Assembly: GCF_001404515.1 (NCBI RefSeq) | Contig: NZ_CXWE01000002.1 | Span: 558,001 to 622,000 of the forward strand | Source: Roseibium album | GTDB taxonomy: Bacteria > Pseudomonadota > Alphaproteobacteria > Rhizobiales > Stappiaceae | Length of the DNA: 64,000 bases | Direction: 5' to 3' | Part shown: piece by piece, positions 54,215 to 62,904 of the stretch | Layout of the letters: each line of letters starts with the position of its first letter | How positions within the stretch are numbered: position 1 is the stretch's first letter | Translations under genes and position numbers: made by a program | The notes under the pieces: model-generated | Seen by the model: the letters and a program-made list of their open reading frames with translations, nothing else | The model's database searches: none | What the model was told of the DNA's origin: nothing

Positions 54215-54225
54215 CGGCCCAGCAA
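54194..54225. terminator. Terminator-like hairpin overlapping the end of dddP
   Basis: Perfect 13-bp stem TTGCTGGGCCGTC (54194-54206) and complement (54213-54225) with loop GGTTTT. The left arm encodes the last residues of DddP and the loop runs into the stop codon. Placed between convergent genes (stops at 54214 and 54236), it can serve both directions. No U-run follows. Confidence 0.65.
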
Positions 54226-54235
54226 TCGGAAAAGT

Positions 54236-54541
54236 TTATCTGACGCGAAGGATCTTGGAGCCCAGTCCGCGAACGTAGTCGTCCTGACTGAAGACGACCA
54301 CATTGGTCTCACGAACTTCGGTCAGCTTCAGATCAAGCGGTGTCTTGCCTTCCGGATTGACGATGACCTTGCGGGTCGGCGGCAGTCCACGGAAAACGAG
54401 GACACCGGCTTCCTTGGTCACGATCGCCCCGTAAGGCTCATCGTGAACGATGCGGGTCGTTCCGCTTTCAGCGTAGGCAGCGGTGCCCAGAACGGCGAGG
54501 AGACCGGAAGCAGCTACGAGTGATTTAAGAACCGTTTTCAT
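54236..54541 (-). CDS. Small secreted protein of unknown function
   Basis: 101-residue protein with a clear signal peptide (MKTVLKSLVAASGLLAVLGT, cleavage near AYA at residue 24) and a mature domain of about 77 mostly beta-prone residues (GAIVTKEAGVLVFRGLPPTR...). Not recognised. The leader upstream carries two near-matches to the CtrA box TTAA-N7-TTAA. Convergent with dddP; shares its terminator hairpin. Confidence 0.75.
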   Translation of the reverse strand: MKTVLKSLVAASGLLAVLGTAAYAESGTTRIVHDEPYGAIVTKEAGVLVFRGLPPTRKVIVNPEGKTPLDLKLTEVRETNVVVFSQDDYVRGLGSKILRVR

Positions 54542-54554
54542 GACGCACTCATTG

Positions 54555-54593
54555 TTAACTATTGGTTTACCGGGAATCGTAACCCTTTGTTAA
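54555..54593 (-). promoter_or_regulatory. Two CtrA-like boxes upstream of the small secreted protein
   Basis: Box 1 at 54555-54569 reads TTAA-N7-TTTA; box 2 at 54579-54593, on the minus strand, reads TTAA-N7-TTAC. Each differs from TTAA-N7-TTAA by one base. They lie 14-52 bases upstream of the start codon. CtrA controls cell-cycle and motility genes in alphaproteobacteria; binding here is a guess. Confidence 0.35.
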
Positions 54594-54688
54594 CATCTGC
54601 GCCAGTGTTCCCGCCGATTTCATCAGAAAAGTGCCTCTCCAACAAAGAACATCGTTAATGGTTGTCTTATAATGAGACACTTCAAGAC

Positions 54689-55165
54689 TTATGCCGCCGC
54701 TTTGGGATGCGTTTCGACACCTTTTTCCACGAAGGTTGCGTTTGCAGACAACAGTTCGGTCAAACCTTTTCTGAACTGGGATTTGATCAACGGCGTCATG
54801 AACCATCCCAACGGCCCGAATTTGGGCGTGAAGCCGATACGCATCGTCACGCGGCTGCGGCCGTCCTTCATTGCCTTGAAGTCGAGGGTTACGATCGCCT
54901 TCTTGAGCGGAATATTGGCGTCGAATATGTCGACGACAATGAGCTCCTGCGGCTGATACCCGATGATACGTTCCTTGAGATAGGTCTTTCCATCAACATG
55001 TTTGCAAATCCGTTCCGCACCGATCCCGGTCTGCGCGCTTCCGGGAAGGAGCGGAGACTGGTTGATCACCGGATTGAACCTGTAGATCTCGTCATAATTG
55101 TCCCAGCTGTGCCAAAGATCGGCAAGCGGGGCATTCACCACCTGGGTAACGACAACTTCTGCCAT
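54689..55165 (-). CDS. SRPBCC-superfamily (polyketide cyclase/START-like) protein
   Basis: 158-residue protein of the SRPBCC fold (APLADLWHSWDNYDEIYRFNP at the N-terminus, then alternating strands, and a long C-terminal helix RKGLTELLSANATFVEKGVE). These proteins bind hydrophobic ligands in a deep pocket; no catalytic residues are obvious. It lies 27 bases downstream of the haloalkane dehalogenase gene on the same strand and is probably co-transcribed. Function unknown. Confidence 0.8.
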   Translation of the reverse strand: MAEVVVTQVVNAPLADLWHSWDNYDEIYRFNPVINQSPLLPGSAQTGIGAERICKHVDGKTYLKERIIGYQPQELIVVDIFDANIPLKKAIVTLDFKAMKDGRSRVTMRIGFTPKFGPLGWFMTPLIKSQFRKGLTELLSANATFVEKGVETHPKAAA

Positions 55166-55192
55166 TTTGAATTCCTCGGTCTTTGGAGTGTT

Positions 55193-56230
55193 TCAGATTC
55201 GCCTCAACCAGTCGGTGATCCCCTGTCCGATCACATGCGGGTGGTCTTCCTGAAGAAAGTGCGTTCCGGCTCCGACAAAACGCACCTCAAGGTTCGGCAC
55301 TTCAGCCACCAGGAAGTCGGCAACGGGTTTTGGTATCAGCGCGCCGGGTTCTGCATAAAACATCAGCTTCGGGATGGAGCTTGAAGTGAGCCATTCGCCA
55401 TTCAGCCTGACCTCCTCAACCACATCCGCGGGTTTGCCCTCGATCGGAACCTCACGTGGCCACACAAGCACCGGCTTGCGGCTCTCCGGCGTCGGGAAAG
55501 GACGGCGATAGTGATCCATCTCCGCTTCCGACATCTGACGCACCACCCCCATCTGCGGCAGCACCGCCTCGACGAAAAAATTCTGGTTGAGCACCATGTC
55601 GGCACCCTGGTCGCTGTGCATGAGACGGAAAAAATCGGCAAGCGGGCCAGGCATATCGTCAAAGGACGCAACGGGAAGAACCGGCGGCACGATCGCCTCC
55701 ATGAAAACCAGTCCGGCAATCCTGTCCGGGTTGAGGCGAGCGTAGCGCATGCCAAGGGCAGAGCCCCAGTCATGGACAACCAGGATCGTATTTGTCAGGT
55801 CCAGCTGATCCAGGAAAGTATCCAGATAGCTTGCATGATCTTCAAATCGATAGCCGATGTCCGGCTTGCCGCTGCCGCCCATGCCGATCAGATCGGGTGC
55901 GATCGCCCGGTACCCGTCCGGAAGATGCGGAATGATGTTCCGCCAGAGGTAGGAAGATGTCGGATTGCCGTGCAGAAAGACAACCGGCTGACCCTGCCCT
56001 TCATCCACATATCTGATGGACGACCCGAGAACAGGCATTTCCTTCTTTTGAAAGGGAAAACTTGCCTCGATGGCAAGGCCGTAAGGTGAAGAAGGGTCTG
56101 TGCCAAGCTGTTTTTCCGGCGATTGTGCTGCGGCCTGGTTCGCGGGAGCCAGCGCAAGCGCCGCACCGCTCGCCAGGGCACCCGTCAACAAAGTCCGCCT
56201 GCTTGCACTGAATTTTGGTTTGTCACTCAT
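55193..56230 (-). CDS. Haloalkane dehalogenase, subfamily II, with Tat signal
   Basis: 345-residue alpha/beta hydrolase strongly like LinB/DhaA. Catalytic triad Asp154 (VVHDWGSALG), Glu178 (FMEAI) and His324 (THFLQED); halide-holding residues Asn89 (HGNPTSS) and Trp155 are all kept, so hydrolytic dehalogenation of haloalkanes is expected. Unusual is the long N-terminus with twin Arg (SRRTLLTGALASG, cleavage near AAAQ at residue 36), a Tat export signal, placing the enzyme in the periplasm. Divergent from a LysR regulator; an SRPBCC gene follows. Confidence 0.88.
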   Translation of the reverse strand: MSDKPKFSASRRTLLTGALASGAALALAPANQAAAQSPEKQLGTDPSSPYGLAIEASFPFQKKEMPVLGSSIRYVDEGQGQPVVFLHGNPTSSYLWRNIIPHLPDGYRAIAPDLIGMGGSGKPDIGYRFEDHASYLDTFLDQLDLTNTILVVHDWGSALGMRYARLNPDRIAGLVFMEAIVPPVLPVASFDDMPGPLADFFRLMHSDQGADMVLNQNFFVEAVLPQMGVVRQMSEAEMDHYRRPFPTPESRKPVLVWPREVPIEGKPADVVEEVRLNGEWLTSSSIPKLMFYAEPGALIPKPVADFLVAEVPNLEVRFVGAGTHFLQEDHPHVIGQGITDWLRRI

Positions 56231-56332
56231 CCTGTTTCCACCTCTGTCAATTGTTGCTGGCCCGCTGCACGCGCCTTCAAGGGGAAATTTGGCGGATTGA
56301 TTTTAGATTTGAATACGATCAAATTGACCATC

Positions 56333-56352
56333 GTGGATTAAAAACAATCCAC
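56333..56352. promoter_or_regulatory. Inverted repeat in the dehalogenase/LysR divergent promoter
   Basis: GTGGATT-AAAAAC-AATCCAC, perfect 7-bp arms, in the 151-base region between the dehalogenase and LysR genes, 30 bases before the LysR start. Suits a LysR-type (T-N11-A like) binding site. Confidence 0.45.
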
Positions 56353-56381
56353 TTGATTCAGATGACGCGGCAGGACATGGA

Positions 56382-57263
56382 ATGAAACGAGACCTTGATT
56401 GGGACCACTTGCGTACATTTCTCGTTGCGGTACGCACCGGCAGTTTCAGACGGGCAGCCGAGAAACTCGGGGTCAATCATGGAACCGTGCACAGGGCCAT
56501 TTCAGCGCTGGAACAAGATCTCGGGACACGCATCTTCGACCGCACGACAAGCGGACTGCAATTGACGCAGTCAGGCGAGGCACTGATCGAACCCGCCGAG
56601 GAAATGGAGTGCCAGGCAGACAGAATAACGCGCAAGTTGACGGGACTGGACCTGGTTCCCTCTGGGTCTGTCCGACTGAGCCTCCCGCCTGCCCTGTCAC
56701 ACGGTCTTCTGTCCGACATGCTTTCGCAGTTCACGCGGCTCTACCCGGAAATCTCCGTGCATGCCATATCAACCAATCGCGTCTCCGATCTGCAGAAACT
56801 GGAAACGGATATCTCGCTGCGCGTTGCCAGAAACGTGGATGAGGATGTCCTTGGACGTAAGATTGTCACTTTTGTCCAGGCCGTATTCGCGTCGCCCGAC
56901 TATTTGAAACAGCACAGGAATCTTCTTGCAACCGGCGGAGAGGGCGCAAACTGGATCGCATGGAGCAGCCATCACGAGTGGGTTGCGCAAAGTCCTTTTC
57001 CGAAGGCAAGGGTTCGGCACGTTCTGCCTGAGGTCTCCATGCAGATCGAGGCCGCGGCAAGAAATTTGGGTCTCGTCAAGATACCGGCCTTTGTCGGAGA
57101 CGACGATCCCCGCCTTGTCCGCGTACCGGACGTTCCGCTGCAGTCCGGATATCCGATCTGGCTCCTCTATCACGGAGATCTGCGGCGGGTCGCCAGGGTC
57201 AGGGCATTTGTCGATTTTGCAATCGAATATTTCACCAGCAACGAACGCCTGTTTACCGAGTAG
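56382..57263 (+). CDS. LysR-family transcriptional regulator
   Basis: 293-residue LTTR: N-terminal winged HTH (DWDHLRTFLVAVRTGSFRRA, TVHRAISALEQDLGTRIFDR) and a C-terminal LysR_substrate effector domain. The DWD start and shape place it with the small GcvA/AmpR-like group. Divergent from the Tat-exported haloalkane dehalogenase across an inverted repeat, so it probably controls that gene. Effector unknown. Confidence 0.87.
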   Translation: MKRDLDWDHLRTFLVAVRTGSFRRAAEKLGVNHGTVHRAISALEQDLGTRIFDRTTSGLQLTQSGEALIEPAEEMECQADRITRKLTGLDLVPSGSVRLSLPPALSHGLLSDMLSQFTRLYPEISVHAISTNRVSDLQKLETDISLRVARNVDEDVLGRKIVTFVQAVFASPDYLKQHRNLLATGGEGANWIAWSSHHEWVAQSPFPKARVRHVLPEVSMQIEAAARNLGLVKIPAFVGDDDPRLVRVPDVPLQSGYPIWLLYHGDLRRVARVRAFVDFAIEYFTSNERLFTE

Positions 57264-57289
57264 AATTGCAACGAAAACGGGCGTAGCGC

Positions 57290-58117
57290 TCAAGCCAGGT
57301 CCGGATACCCGAGCTTGACGGCCTCCAGCTCCATTTTCAGAATCGGATCATAATCTTCAACAGAAGCGCTCGAAAACCCGCTAATGCGCAGGCGTTTGCG
57401 GCATTCGGCAGTTGACGGGTCCGACAGGACCAACCGTATAACTTCCGTCATTTTCAGGGCTTCGTCCTGTGAAAACCCGGTGGAGGTGATCAATGGCAGT
57501 CCCGGCGCCCCTTCAGTGTGTCCGATGCACTTCAGATTTGCCGTCAGTGCAGGCAGTTCCTGGCAGGCAAGCGCCCAACAGACCGCATCGATGCTGGCGA
57601 CATCGGCCTGGCCATCGGCAATTGCCTCCAGCGATCGAAGATGACTGCCGCTTTCGAACACCTGTGAGAAAAACGGCGCCCCACCGGCACACCGGGCAAC
57701 GGCATGACGGAAGGCATTCATGCCCGACTGGCTGTCCGGACTGTTGTAGGCTGCTTTCAGACCCCGCAGGTCTTCCAGGCGCTCATGACCGCTGGCCCTG
57801 GAAACCACCAGTTGACTGCAGTAACGAGGCCCTTCGCACCCGCCGGCGGAATAGTGCGGCACGCCGAGGAGCCTCACCTTGCCCTTCAGAGCGTGGGTCA
57901 GCGGATATCCGCATGTCTGCACCAGCAATACGCCCGGGTTATCCCACATGGATGGAGTGTCGATTTCGTTCGGCCAGGAAATCATGTCCGCAGGGGGCAA
58001 TCCGAGCGTGTCGACCAGCGCTGCATGAAGCGCGCTTTCCAGTTCCGCTGTCGCAACACGGACTTCCGGCCAGTCATACATCGGCAGCCGAACCGGATGA
58101 TAAGTTCCGTTGCTCAA
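57290..58117 (-). CDS. PhnD-like phosphate/phosphonate-type binding protein without signal peptide
   Basis: 275-residue member of the PhnD/SsuA/transferrin-like periplasmic binding group (LLVQTCGYPLTHAL, YCSQLVVSRASGHERLEDLRG, AAYNSPDSQSGMNAFRHAV). No N-terminal signal or lipobox: the chain starts directly with MSNGTYHPVRLPMYDWPEV. So it is probably a cytoplasmic ligand-binding protein rather than an importer component; no permease or ATPase is near. Its start overlaps the stop of the desaturase gene by four bases. Ligand unknown. Confidence 0.78.
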   Translation of the reverse strand: MSNGTYHPVRLPMYDWPEVRVATAELESALHAALVDTLGLPPADMISWPNEIDTPSMWDNPGVLLVQTCGYPLTHALKGKVRLLGVPHYSAGGCEGPRYCSQLVVSRASGHERLEDLRGLKAAYNSPDSQSGMNAFRHAVARCAGGAPFFSQVFESGSHLRSLEAIADGQADVASIDAVCWALACQELPALTANLKCIGHTEGAPGLPLITSTGFSQDEALKMTEVIRLVLSDPSTAECRKRLRISGFSSASVEDYDPILKMELEAVKLGYPDLA

Positions 58118-59031
58118 GAAGCCGCTCCATCGGAATGACGACGTTTCAACGGATGCGGAACCGGCTCCTTGACCTTGAACAAATATCTTCTGGCGAGTTG
58201 AACGTAGCTTGAAAAAACGTAACCCTCGTTTCTGCGCTGCCAGTCTTCCTTCGCACTATCGTACATTGCAGGCAGTTCGTACCAGGGCGCGCGCGGATGG
58301 GCATGATGCACGATGTGAAGGTTGTTGTTCAAAAACAGCAACGAAAAAACAGGGCAGAACTCAACGATGATCGACCGCGCCTCGGCATGTTCATGCGCAC
58401 GGTGTTCGGCATAGGTTCGCAGCATCAGGAGGCTCATCGCGGGATAGGAAACACACAGAATATACAGCCAGATGGGCATTTTCCCGACAGCTGTTATGTA
58501 GATCAGGACCGGAATCGCACCCCCAAGGTGATGCAGCCAGGCGCGCATGACAGCCGTGTCGCCCTTTGACATCATCCGCAGTTCGGCCCCGAGAAAACCC
58601 ACCATCGAGACAAGTGGGCCAATCAGCAGCCTGCCAAGGAGTGTATTGTTGATGGTCAAGACGATCTGGAGTGCTTTCGGCAATCTCTCCCAATCGGTCC
58701 AGGCGAGGTAGAATGTTTCCGGATCGTCATAGGGATCGGTCAAGCGGTCGTTGTTGTGATGGCGCAAATGCAGGGATTTGAAGCGGCGATAGGGAATGAA
58801 CAGGCCTAGTGAGCAATACACAAGCACTTCGTTTACGGCCGGGTTTCGTGTCGGATGACCGTGCAATACCTCATGCTGCAGAGACGATTGCAAGGTAACG
58901 AGGACTGCGGCCAACGGGCAGACCACCCATCCGCCAAGCTCCGAGTAATAACCGATCAACAGCATCCAGGTAACCGACGCGGCTAAAAGCAATGCCAGCG
59001 TCGGCCATTCGCGTAAGAAAGCGGGCGGCAC
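58114..59031 (-). CDS. Membrane fatty acid desaturase family protein
   Basis: 305-residue integral membrane di-iron enzyme. Three His boxes: QHEVLHGH (His53-59), HLRHH (His88-92) and HIVHH (His239-243), with hydrophobic spans between. Family members introduce double bonds or hydroxyl groups into acyl chains or related lipids. GTG start at 59031 with TTGGAG eight bases upstream. Coupled by a four-base overlap to a PhnD-like gene, an odd partner. Substrate unknown. Confidence 0.86.
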   Translation of the reverse strand: MPPAFLREWPTLALLLAASVTWMLLIGYYSELGGWVVCPLAAVLVTLQSSLQHEVLHGHPTRNPAVNEVLVYCSLGLFIPYRRFKSLHLRHHNNDRLTDPYDDPETFYLAWTDWERLPKALQIVLTINNTLLGRLLIGPLVSMVGFLGAELRMMSKGDTAVMRAWLHHLGGAIPVLIYITAVGKMPIWLYILCVSYPAMSLLMLRTYAEHRAHEHAEARSIIVEFCPVFSLLFLNNNLHIVHHAHPRAPWYELPAMYDSAKEDWQRRNEGYVFSSYVQLARRYLFKVKEPVPHPLKRRHSDGAAS

Positions 59032-59161
59032 AATTCACTCCAAATTGTTGAAAGAACCGGAAAATCCGGCAACTCTGGAATCAGAATGCCCGCACACCGA
59101 ACGGTACGCAATTTGAGACTATGGCACAAACTCTGCAAAATTTTCCAAAATCATCAGTCTT

Positions 59162-59175
59162 GTGAATTAATTCAC
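59162..59175. promoter_or_regulatory. Perfect 14-base palindrome GTGAATTAATTCAC
   Basis: Lies in the 282-base divergent region between the desaturase and DAO-type oxidoreductase genes, 139 bases before the oxidoreductase start. Likely an operator for an unassigned regulator. Confidence 0.4.
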
Positions 59176-59313
59176 CATGTGTTCACAAAAACTCCAAATA
59201 GCTTGATTTTTTCAACGCTCTTGGCTGATCCAGAACACAGGATGGCGGATATGTTTCTGGACAAAATCAGTCGTCTCGTCTGATCTGATCCGGATATCAA
59301 AGGAATTACCCCA

Positions 59314-60645
59314 ATGCATCCCCCCTCACCCAATACCGACCATTCTGCGAAGACGTATGACGCAATCATTATCGGCGCCGGCGTGGTCGGTTGCGCGATC
59401 GCCTTCAATCTGGCCCGGAAAGGATTGAAGACACTGAACATTGATGCGTTGCCTGCCGCAGGGTATGGGTCGACCTCGAGTTCAGCCGCCGTGATCCGGA
59501 CCTACTACTCCACGCTGGACGGCACTGCCATGGCCTACGAAGGCTACCACGACTGGAAAAACTGGCAGCAGACAGTCGGTGCAGATACCGAAGACGGTCT
59601 TGCGCGGTTTGTCGAAACCGGCACGCTCGTCATGAAAACGGCTGCCGATAGCATGGATCGGATTCTGCAGCATTCCGACGCGCTTGGAATTTCCTACGAA
59701 CACTGGTCGGCAGAACAGATCACGCAGCGGTTGCCCGGCTACAACCTGGAATGTTTTGCCCCGGTCAAGACGATGGAAGACGACACTTTCGGCGCCCCTA
59801 CCGGCGGACACCTGGACGGCGGAATTTACTTTCACGCCGGCGGATACGTCGACGACCCACAGATAGCTGCCAGGAACCTGAAAGACGCGGCGGGTCGCAA
59901 CGGAGCGGAGTTCCGCTTCAACACCAAGGTCGTGAAAATCCCGGTGAAAGACAATCGGGTGACGGGCGTGATCTGTGACGATGGCAGTATCTTTCACTCC
60001 CGTGTTGTTCTCAATGTGGCAGGTCCCCATTCGGGCAAGGTAAACGCTCTGGTGGAGGGAGATGCGGGCGTCAGGATCGGGCATCGTCCCCTGCGCCAGG
60101 AAGTCGTGCAGGTCAAACCGCCGGAAGCACTCGGATATTCGCGTGAGGGTCTGCTAGTCGCCGACAACGATGTCGGTGTTTACGTCAAGCCCGGAAGCGG
60201 TGGTCAGCTGATGATCGGAAGTCTCAATCCGGCATGTGACGCGCATATCGAGGAAGATCCCGACGACTTCCGCAGGGACCTCACTGACCGCGCGCTTACT
60301 TATGCCTACCGCTATTCCCAGCGCTTGCCCGATCTCGGTGTGTCGCAACACCCTGTCGGTGTTGCGGATCTCTATGATGCCACCGACGACTGGTTGCCGA
60401 TTTATGACCGGAGCGATATTGACGGCTATTATCTTGCCATCGGCACGAGCGGCAACCAGTTCAAGAATGCAATTGTCGCCGGACGCCTGATGACGAAACT
60501 GATCGACTATTGCGAGAGCGGCAATGATCATGACGGCACTCCCCTGCAGTTGCAGCTGACACATGTCAACCACACGCTCAACACGGCCACCTTCTCCCGC
60601 AAGAGAGAATTGACGAGAGAAAGCTCATTCTCGGTACTGGGCTAG
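59314..60645 (+). CDS. FAD-dependent oxidoreductase, DAO family
   Basis: 443-residue flavoenzyme with the dinucleotide motif IIGAGVVGCAIAFNLARKG near the N-terminus and TSSSAAVIRTYYS, as in sarcosine oxidase beta-like and glycine/D-amino acid oxidases. It lacks the GcvT domain seen in the enzyme at 50351. ATG at 59314 has AAAGGAAT upstream. Substrate unknown; secondary or methylated amines are likely for this group. Confidence 0.84.
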   Translation: MHPPSPNTDHSAKTYDAIIIGAGVVGCAIAFNLARKGLKTLNIDALPAAGYGSTSSSAAVIRTYYSTLDGTAMAYEGYHDWKNWQQTVGADTEDGLARFVETGTLVMKTAADSMDRILQHSDALGISYEHWSAEQITQRLPGYNLECFAPVKTMEDDTFGAPTGGHLDGGIYFHAGGYVDDPQIAARNLKDAAGRNGAEFRFNTKVVKIPVKDNRVTGVICDDGSIFHSRVVLNVAGPHSGKVNALVEGDAGVRIGHRPLRQEVVQVKPPEALGYSREGLLVADNDVGVYVKPGSGGQLMIGSLNPACDAHIEEDPDDFRRDLTDRALTYAYRYSQRLPDLGVSQHPVGVADLYDATDDWLPIYDRSDIDGYYLAIGTSGNQFKNAIVAGRLMTKLIDYCESGNDHDGTPLQLQLTHVNHTLNTATFSRKRELTRESSFSVLG

Positions 60646-60745
60646 CCACGTTCATCCGTTGAAAGGCTCAGTCTGGAATTCGTCCTTGGCGGAATCGGAC
60701 AAATCAGGGTAAGCATCCGGGTCTGCAATTCTCGGGAGCATTCCA

Positions 60746-61867
60746 GTGGCCTGGTCCCCACAACAAGATGACGCCCTGAAAGAGGCCGCAGCCTGGCTGA
60801 AGCGGGGCGACCGGCAGGTCTTTCGCCTGTTCGGTTACGCCGGTACAGGCAAGACCACCCTTGCGCGGCATCTTGCCGAGGACATCGACGGGGACGTCTG
60901 CTTCGGCGCCTTCACCGGAAAGGCAGCCCATGTTCTGCGTCAGAAGGGTTGCGAGGACGCCGGCACCATCCATTCGCTCATCTACCGCCCTCGCTCTGCG
61001 AAGGAAGAGGAAGATCTGGATGACGACGAAGAGGACACCGGCCCGCAATTCGCGATCAAGCGAGACAGCGCGGCGGCAACTGCCAAACTGATTGTGATCG
61101 ACGAATGCTCAATGGTCGACGAGGAACTCGGCAAGGATCTCCTTTCATTCGGAACACCGGTACTGGTGCTTGGTGATCCAGCACAGTTGCCTCCGGTCAA
61201 GGGAGGCGGATACTTCACTGAAGCCGATCCGGACGTGATGCTGACCGAAGTGCACAGGCAGGCGCAGGACAATCCGATCGTTCGCATGTCCATGACCATC
61301 CGGGACGGCGGACAACTGGATTATGGGACATTCGGCGAAAGCAAGGTCATTCATCGGCGCGAGATCGACAAGGACCAGATCCTTTCCACCGATCAGGTTC
61401 TGGTTGGCACGAACAAGACCCGGCGTCTCTACAACAGCCGTATCCGTGAACTGAAAGACTTCACCACACCCATGCCTGCCGTTGGAGACAAACTGGTCTG
61501 CCTCCGCAACGACAAGACCAAGGGCCTCTTGAATGGAGGTCTGTGGGCAGTCAAGCGCTTGCGCCAGCCGCGCGGCAACACATTGCGGTTCGACGTCGTC
61601 TCCGAAGAGGATATAGCCAGCACGACAGTCAAGGTGAAAGTTCTTCCCGCGATGTTCGAGGACGGCGCGGAGAGTATTCCCTACGCCATCCGGCGCAAGG
61701 CGGATGAATTCGACTATGGCTACGCGCTGACCGTCCACAAGGCGCAGGGCTCCCAATGGGACGACGTCATTCTGTTTGACGAAAGCTGGGCCTTCCGCGA
61801 GCACAAGAGCCGCTGGCTTTATACGGCTGTCACCAGGGCGGCCGAACGCATCACTGTCGTAAAATAG
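60746..61867 (+). CDS. ATP-dependent DNA helicase, RecD/Dda-like superfamily 1
   Basis: 373-residue SF1B helicase core: Walker A GYAGTGKTT, Walker B VIDECSM, motif III GDPAQLPPV, and motifs V/VI near the end (ALTVHKAQGSQWDDVIL, WLYTAVTRAAERI). An acidic insertion EEEDLDDDEEDTG (about 90-102) is present. GTG start at 60746 with GGGAG eight bases upstream. Acts on DNA ends or forks; exact role unclear. Overlaps the TetR gene tail to tail by 17 bases. Confidence 0.87.
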   Translation: MAWSPQQDDALKEAAAWLKRGDRQVFRLFGYAGTGKTTLARHLAEDIDGDVCFGAFTGKAAHVLRQKGCEDAGTIHSLIYRPRSAKEEEDLDDDEEDTGPQFAIKRDSAAATAKLIVIDECSMVDEELGKDLLSFGTPVLVLGDPAQLPPVKGGGYFTEADPDVMLTEVHRQAQDNPIVRMSMTIRDGGQLDYGTFGESKVIHRREIDKDQILSTDQVLVGTNKTRRLYNSRIRELKDFTTPMPAVGDKLVCLRNDKTKGLLNGGLWAVKRLRQPRGNTLRFDVVSEEDIASTTVKVKVLPAMFEDGAESIPYAIRRKADEFDYGYALTVHKAQGSQWDDVILFDESWAFREHKSRWLYTAVTRAAERITVVK

Positions 61868-62501
61868 GCACGTTCAGGACGCGTTGCTCGAAAAATCCGT
61901 CAGGATCGCTGACCGGTAAGGCCCGAAGGCCTGTTTCAATGAAAGTCTTCAGATCCGGCTCACTGATACCGCTCCGACCCAGCATTGCGATTGCCGAAAA
62001 CTGCCCGTCGAGGAAAGTCGCGGCTCGTTCGATGTCGGCATCGGCGGGCATCTGTCCGGCCGCGGCAGCCTTGATCAGACGTTCCTTGATGGCCGCGTAG
62101 CGGGACTCCCGCAATCCATTGACCACTTCCTGATGGCGTTCGGCTCCGTACGTGCAATCGACAATGGCATTCACCAGAAAACAGCCCGACGGGGTGTTTG
62201 CGTCGAGCGTCAGATCGGCGATCGCACCCAGAAAATCACGAAAATCGTCGACAAAGTGTTTTCTGGCTTCCTGAAGCCTGGAAAACACCGGCCCGCCATA
62301 CGTTTCGAAATAGTGCAGCAGCGCCTTTTCGAAAATTGCCTCCTTGTCGCCGAAGGCGGCGTAAAGACCCGGTTTTGCCATGCCCGAGGCTTCGGCAAGA
62401 TCATTCATCGAGGTGCCGGAGTATCCGTTCTGCCAGAACGCAATCATCACCGACTGCAAGGCATCTTTTGTATCTACTTTCCTCGGCCGTCCGCGTGCCA
62501 T
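61851..62501 (-). CDS. TetR/AcrR-family transcriptional regulator
   Basis: 216-residue regulator: N-terminal HTH (AFWQNGYSGTSMNDLAEASG, MAKPGLYAAFGDKEAIF) and a C-terminal ligand-binding domain with the TetR_C_16-like GCFLVNAI segment. Convergent with the helicase gene, overlapping 17 bases. Upstream is the tex leader, so it may control itself or distant genes. Confidence 0.87.
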   Translation of the reverse strand: MARGRPRKVDTKDALQSVMIAFWQNGYSGTSMNDLAEASGMAKPGLYAAFGDKEAIFEKALLHYFETYGGPVFSRLQEARKHFVDDFRDFLGAIADLTLDANTPSGCFLVNAIVDCTYGAERHQEVVNGLRESRYAAIKERLIKAAAAGQMPADADIERAATFLDGQFSAIAMLGRSGISEPDLKTFIETGLRALPVSDPDGFFEQRVLNVPILRQ

Positions 62502-62904
62502 CAGTTTGCACTCCTTGTTTACAACCCCGTTTCAAGATCAGAGCCGAAGATCATTTCACCGTCTGTTGCGCCCGTCACACTTGATACGTTGATGTAAAGC
62601 CAACTCGATCATGACAATTTGGCAAAAGAATAACGTCAAACACGCAATGCATAATACGCATTTTGTTGCAGTTCGTTCAAGCTATGGCCAGTTAACAATC
62701 AGAAAGTGTAGTACGATTGCGATATTTACAAGATTTTTTTGCTGCGGATCAAGAATTGACCAGAAAAACGAGCGCATCACCTGAAATTGGTCTCGCCAAT
62801 CGGCATTTGCCGGTGGATGGTGGTATCAGGTCTCTTTTCCGCCCGATTAAGGCGGAATATCTTCAGCCGCTTCAAGTCTTCCCTGTCCGAGAGTTATTGC
62901 ATTC
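62502..62904. other. Divergent intergenic region between TetR and tex
   Basis: About 400 bases, AT-rich at 62600-62760, containing a hairpin TTCCGCC-N7-GGCGGAA at 62837-62857, which lies in the probable tex leader. No gene supported. Confidence 0.5.
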
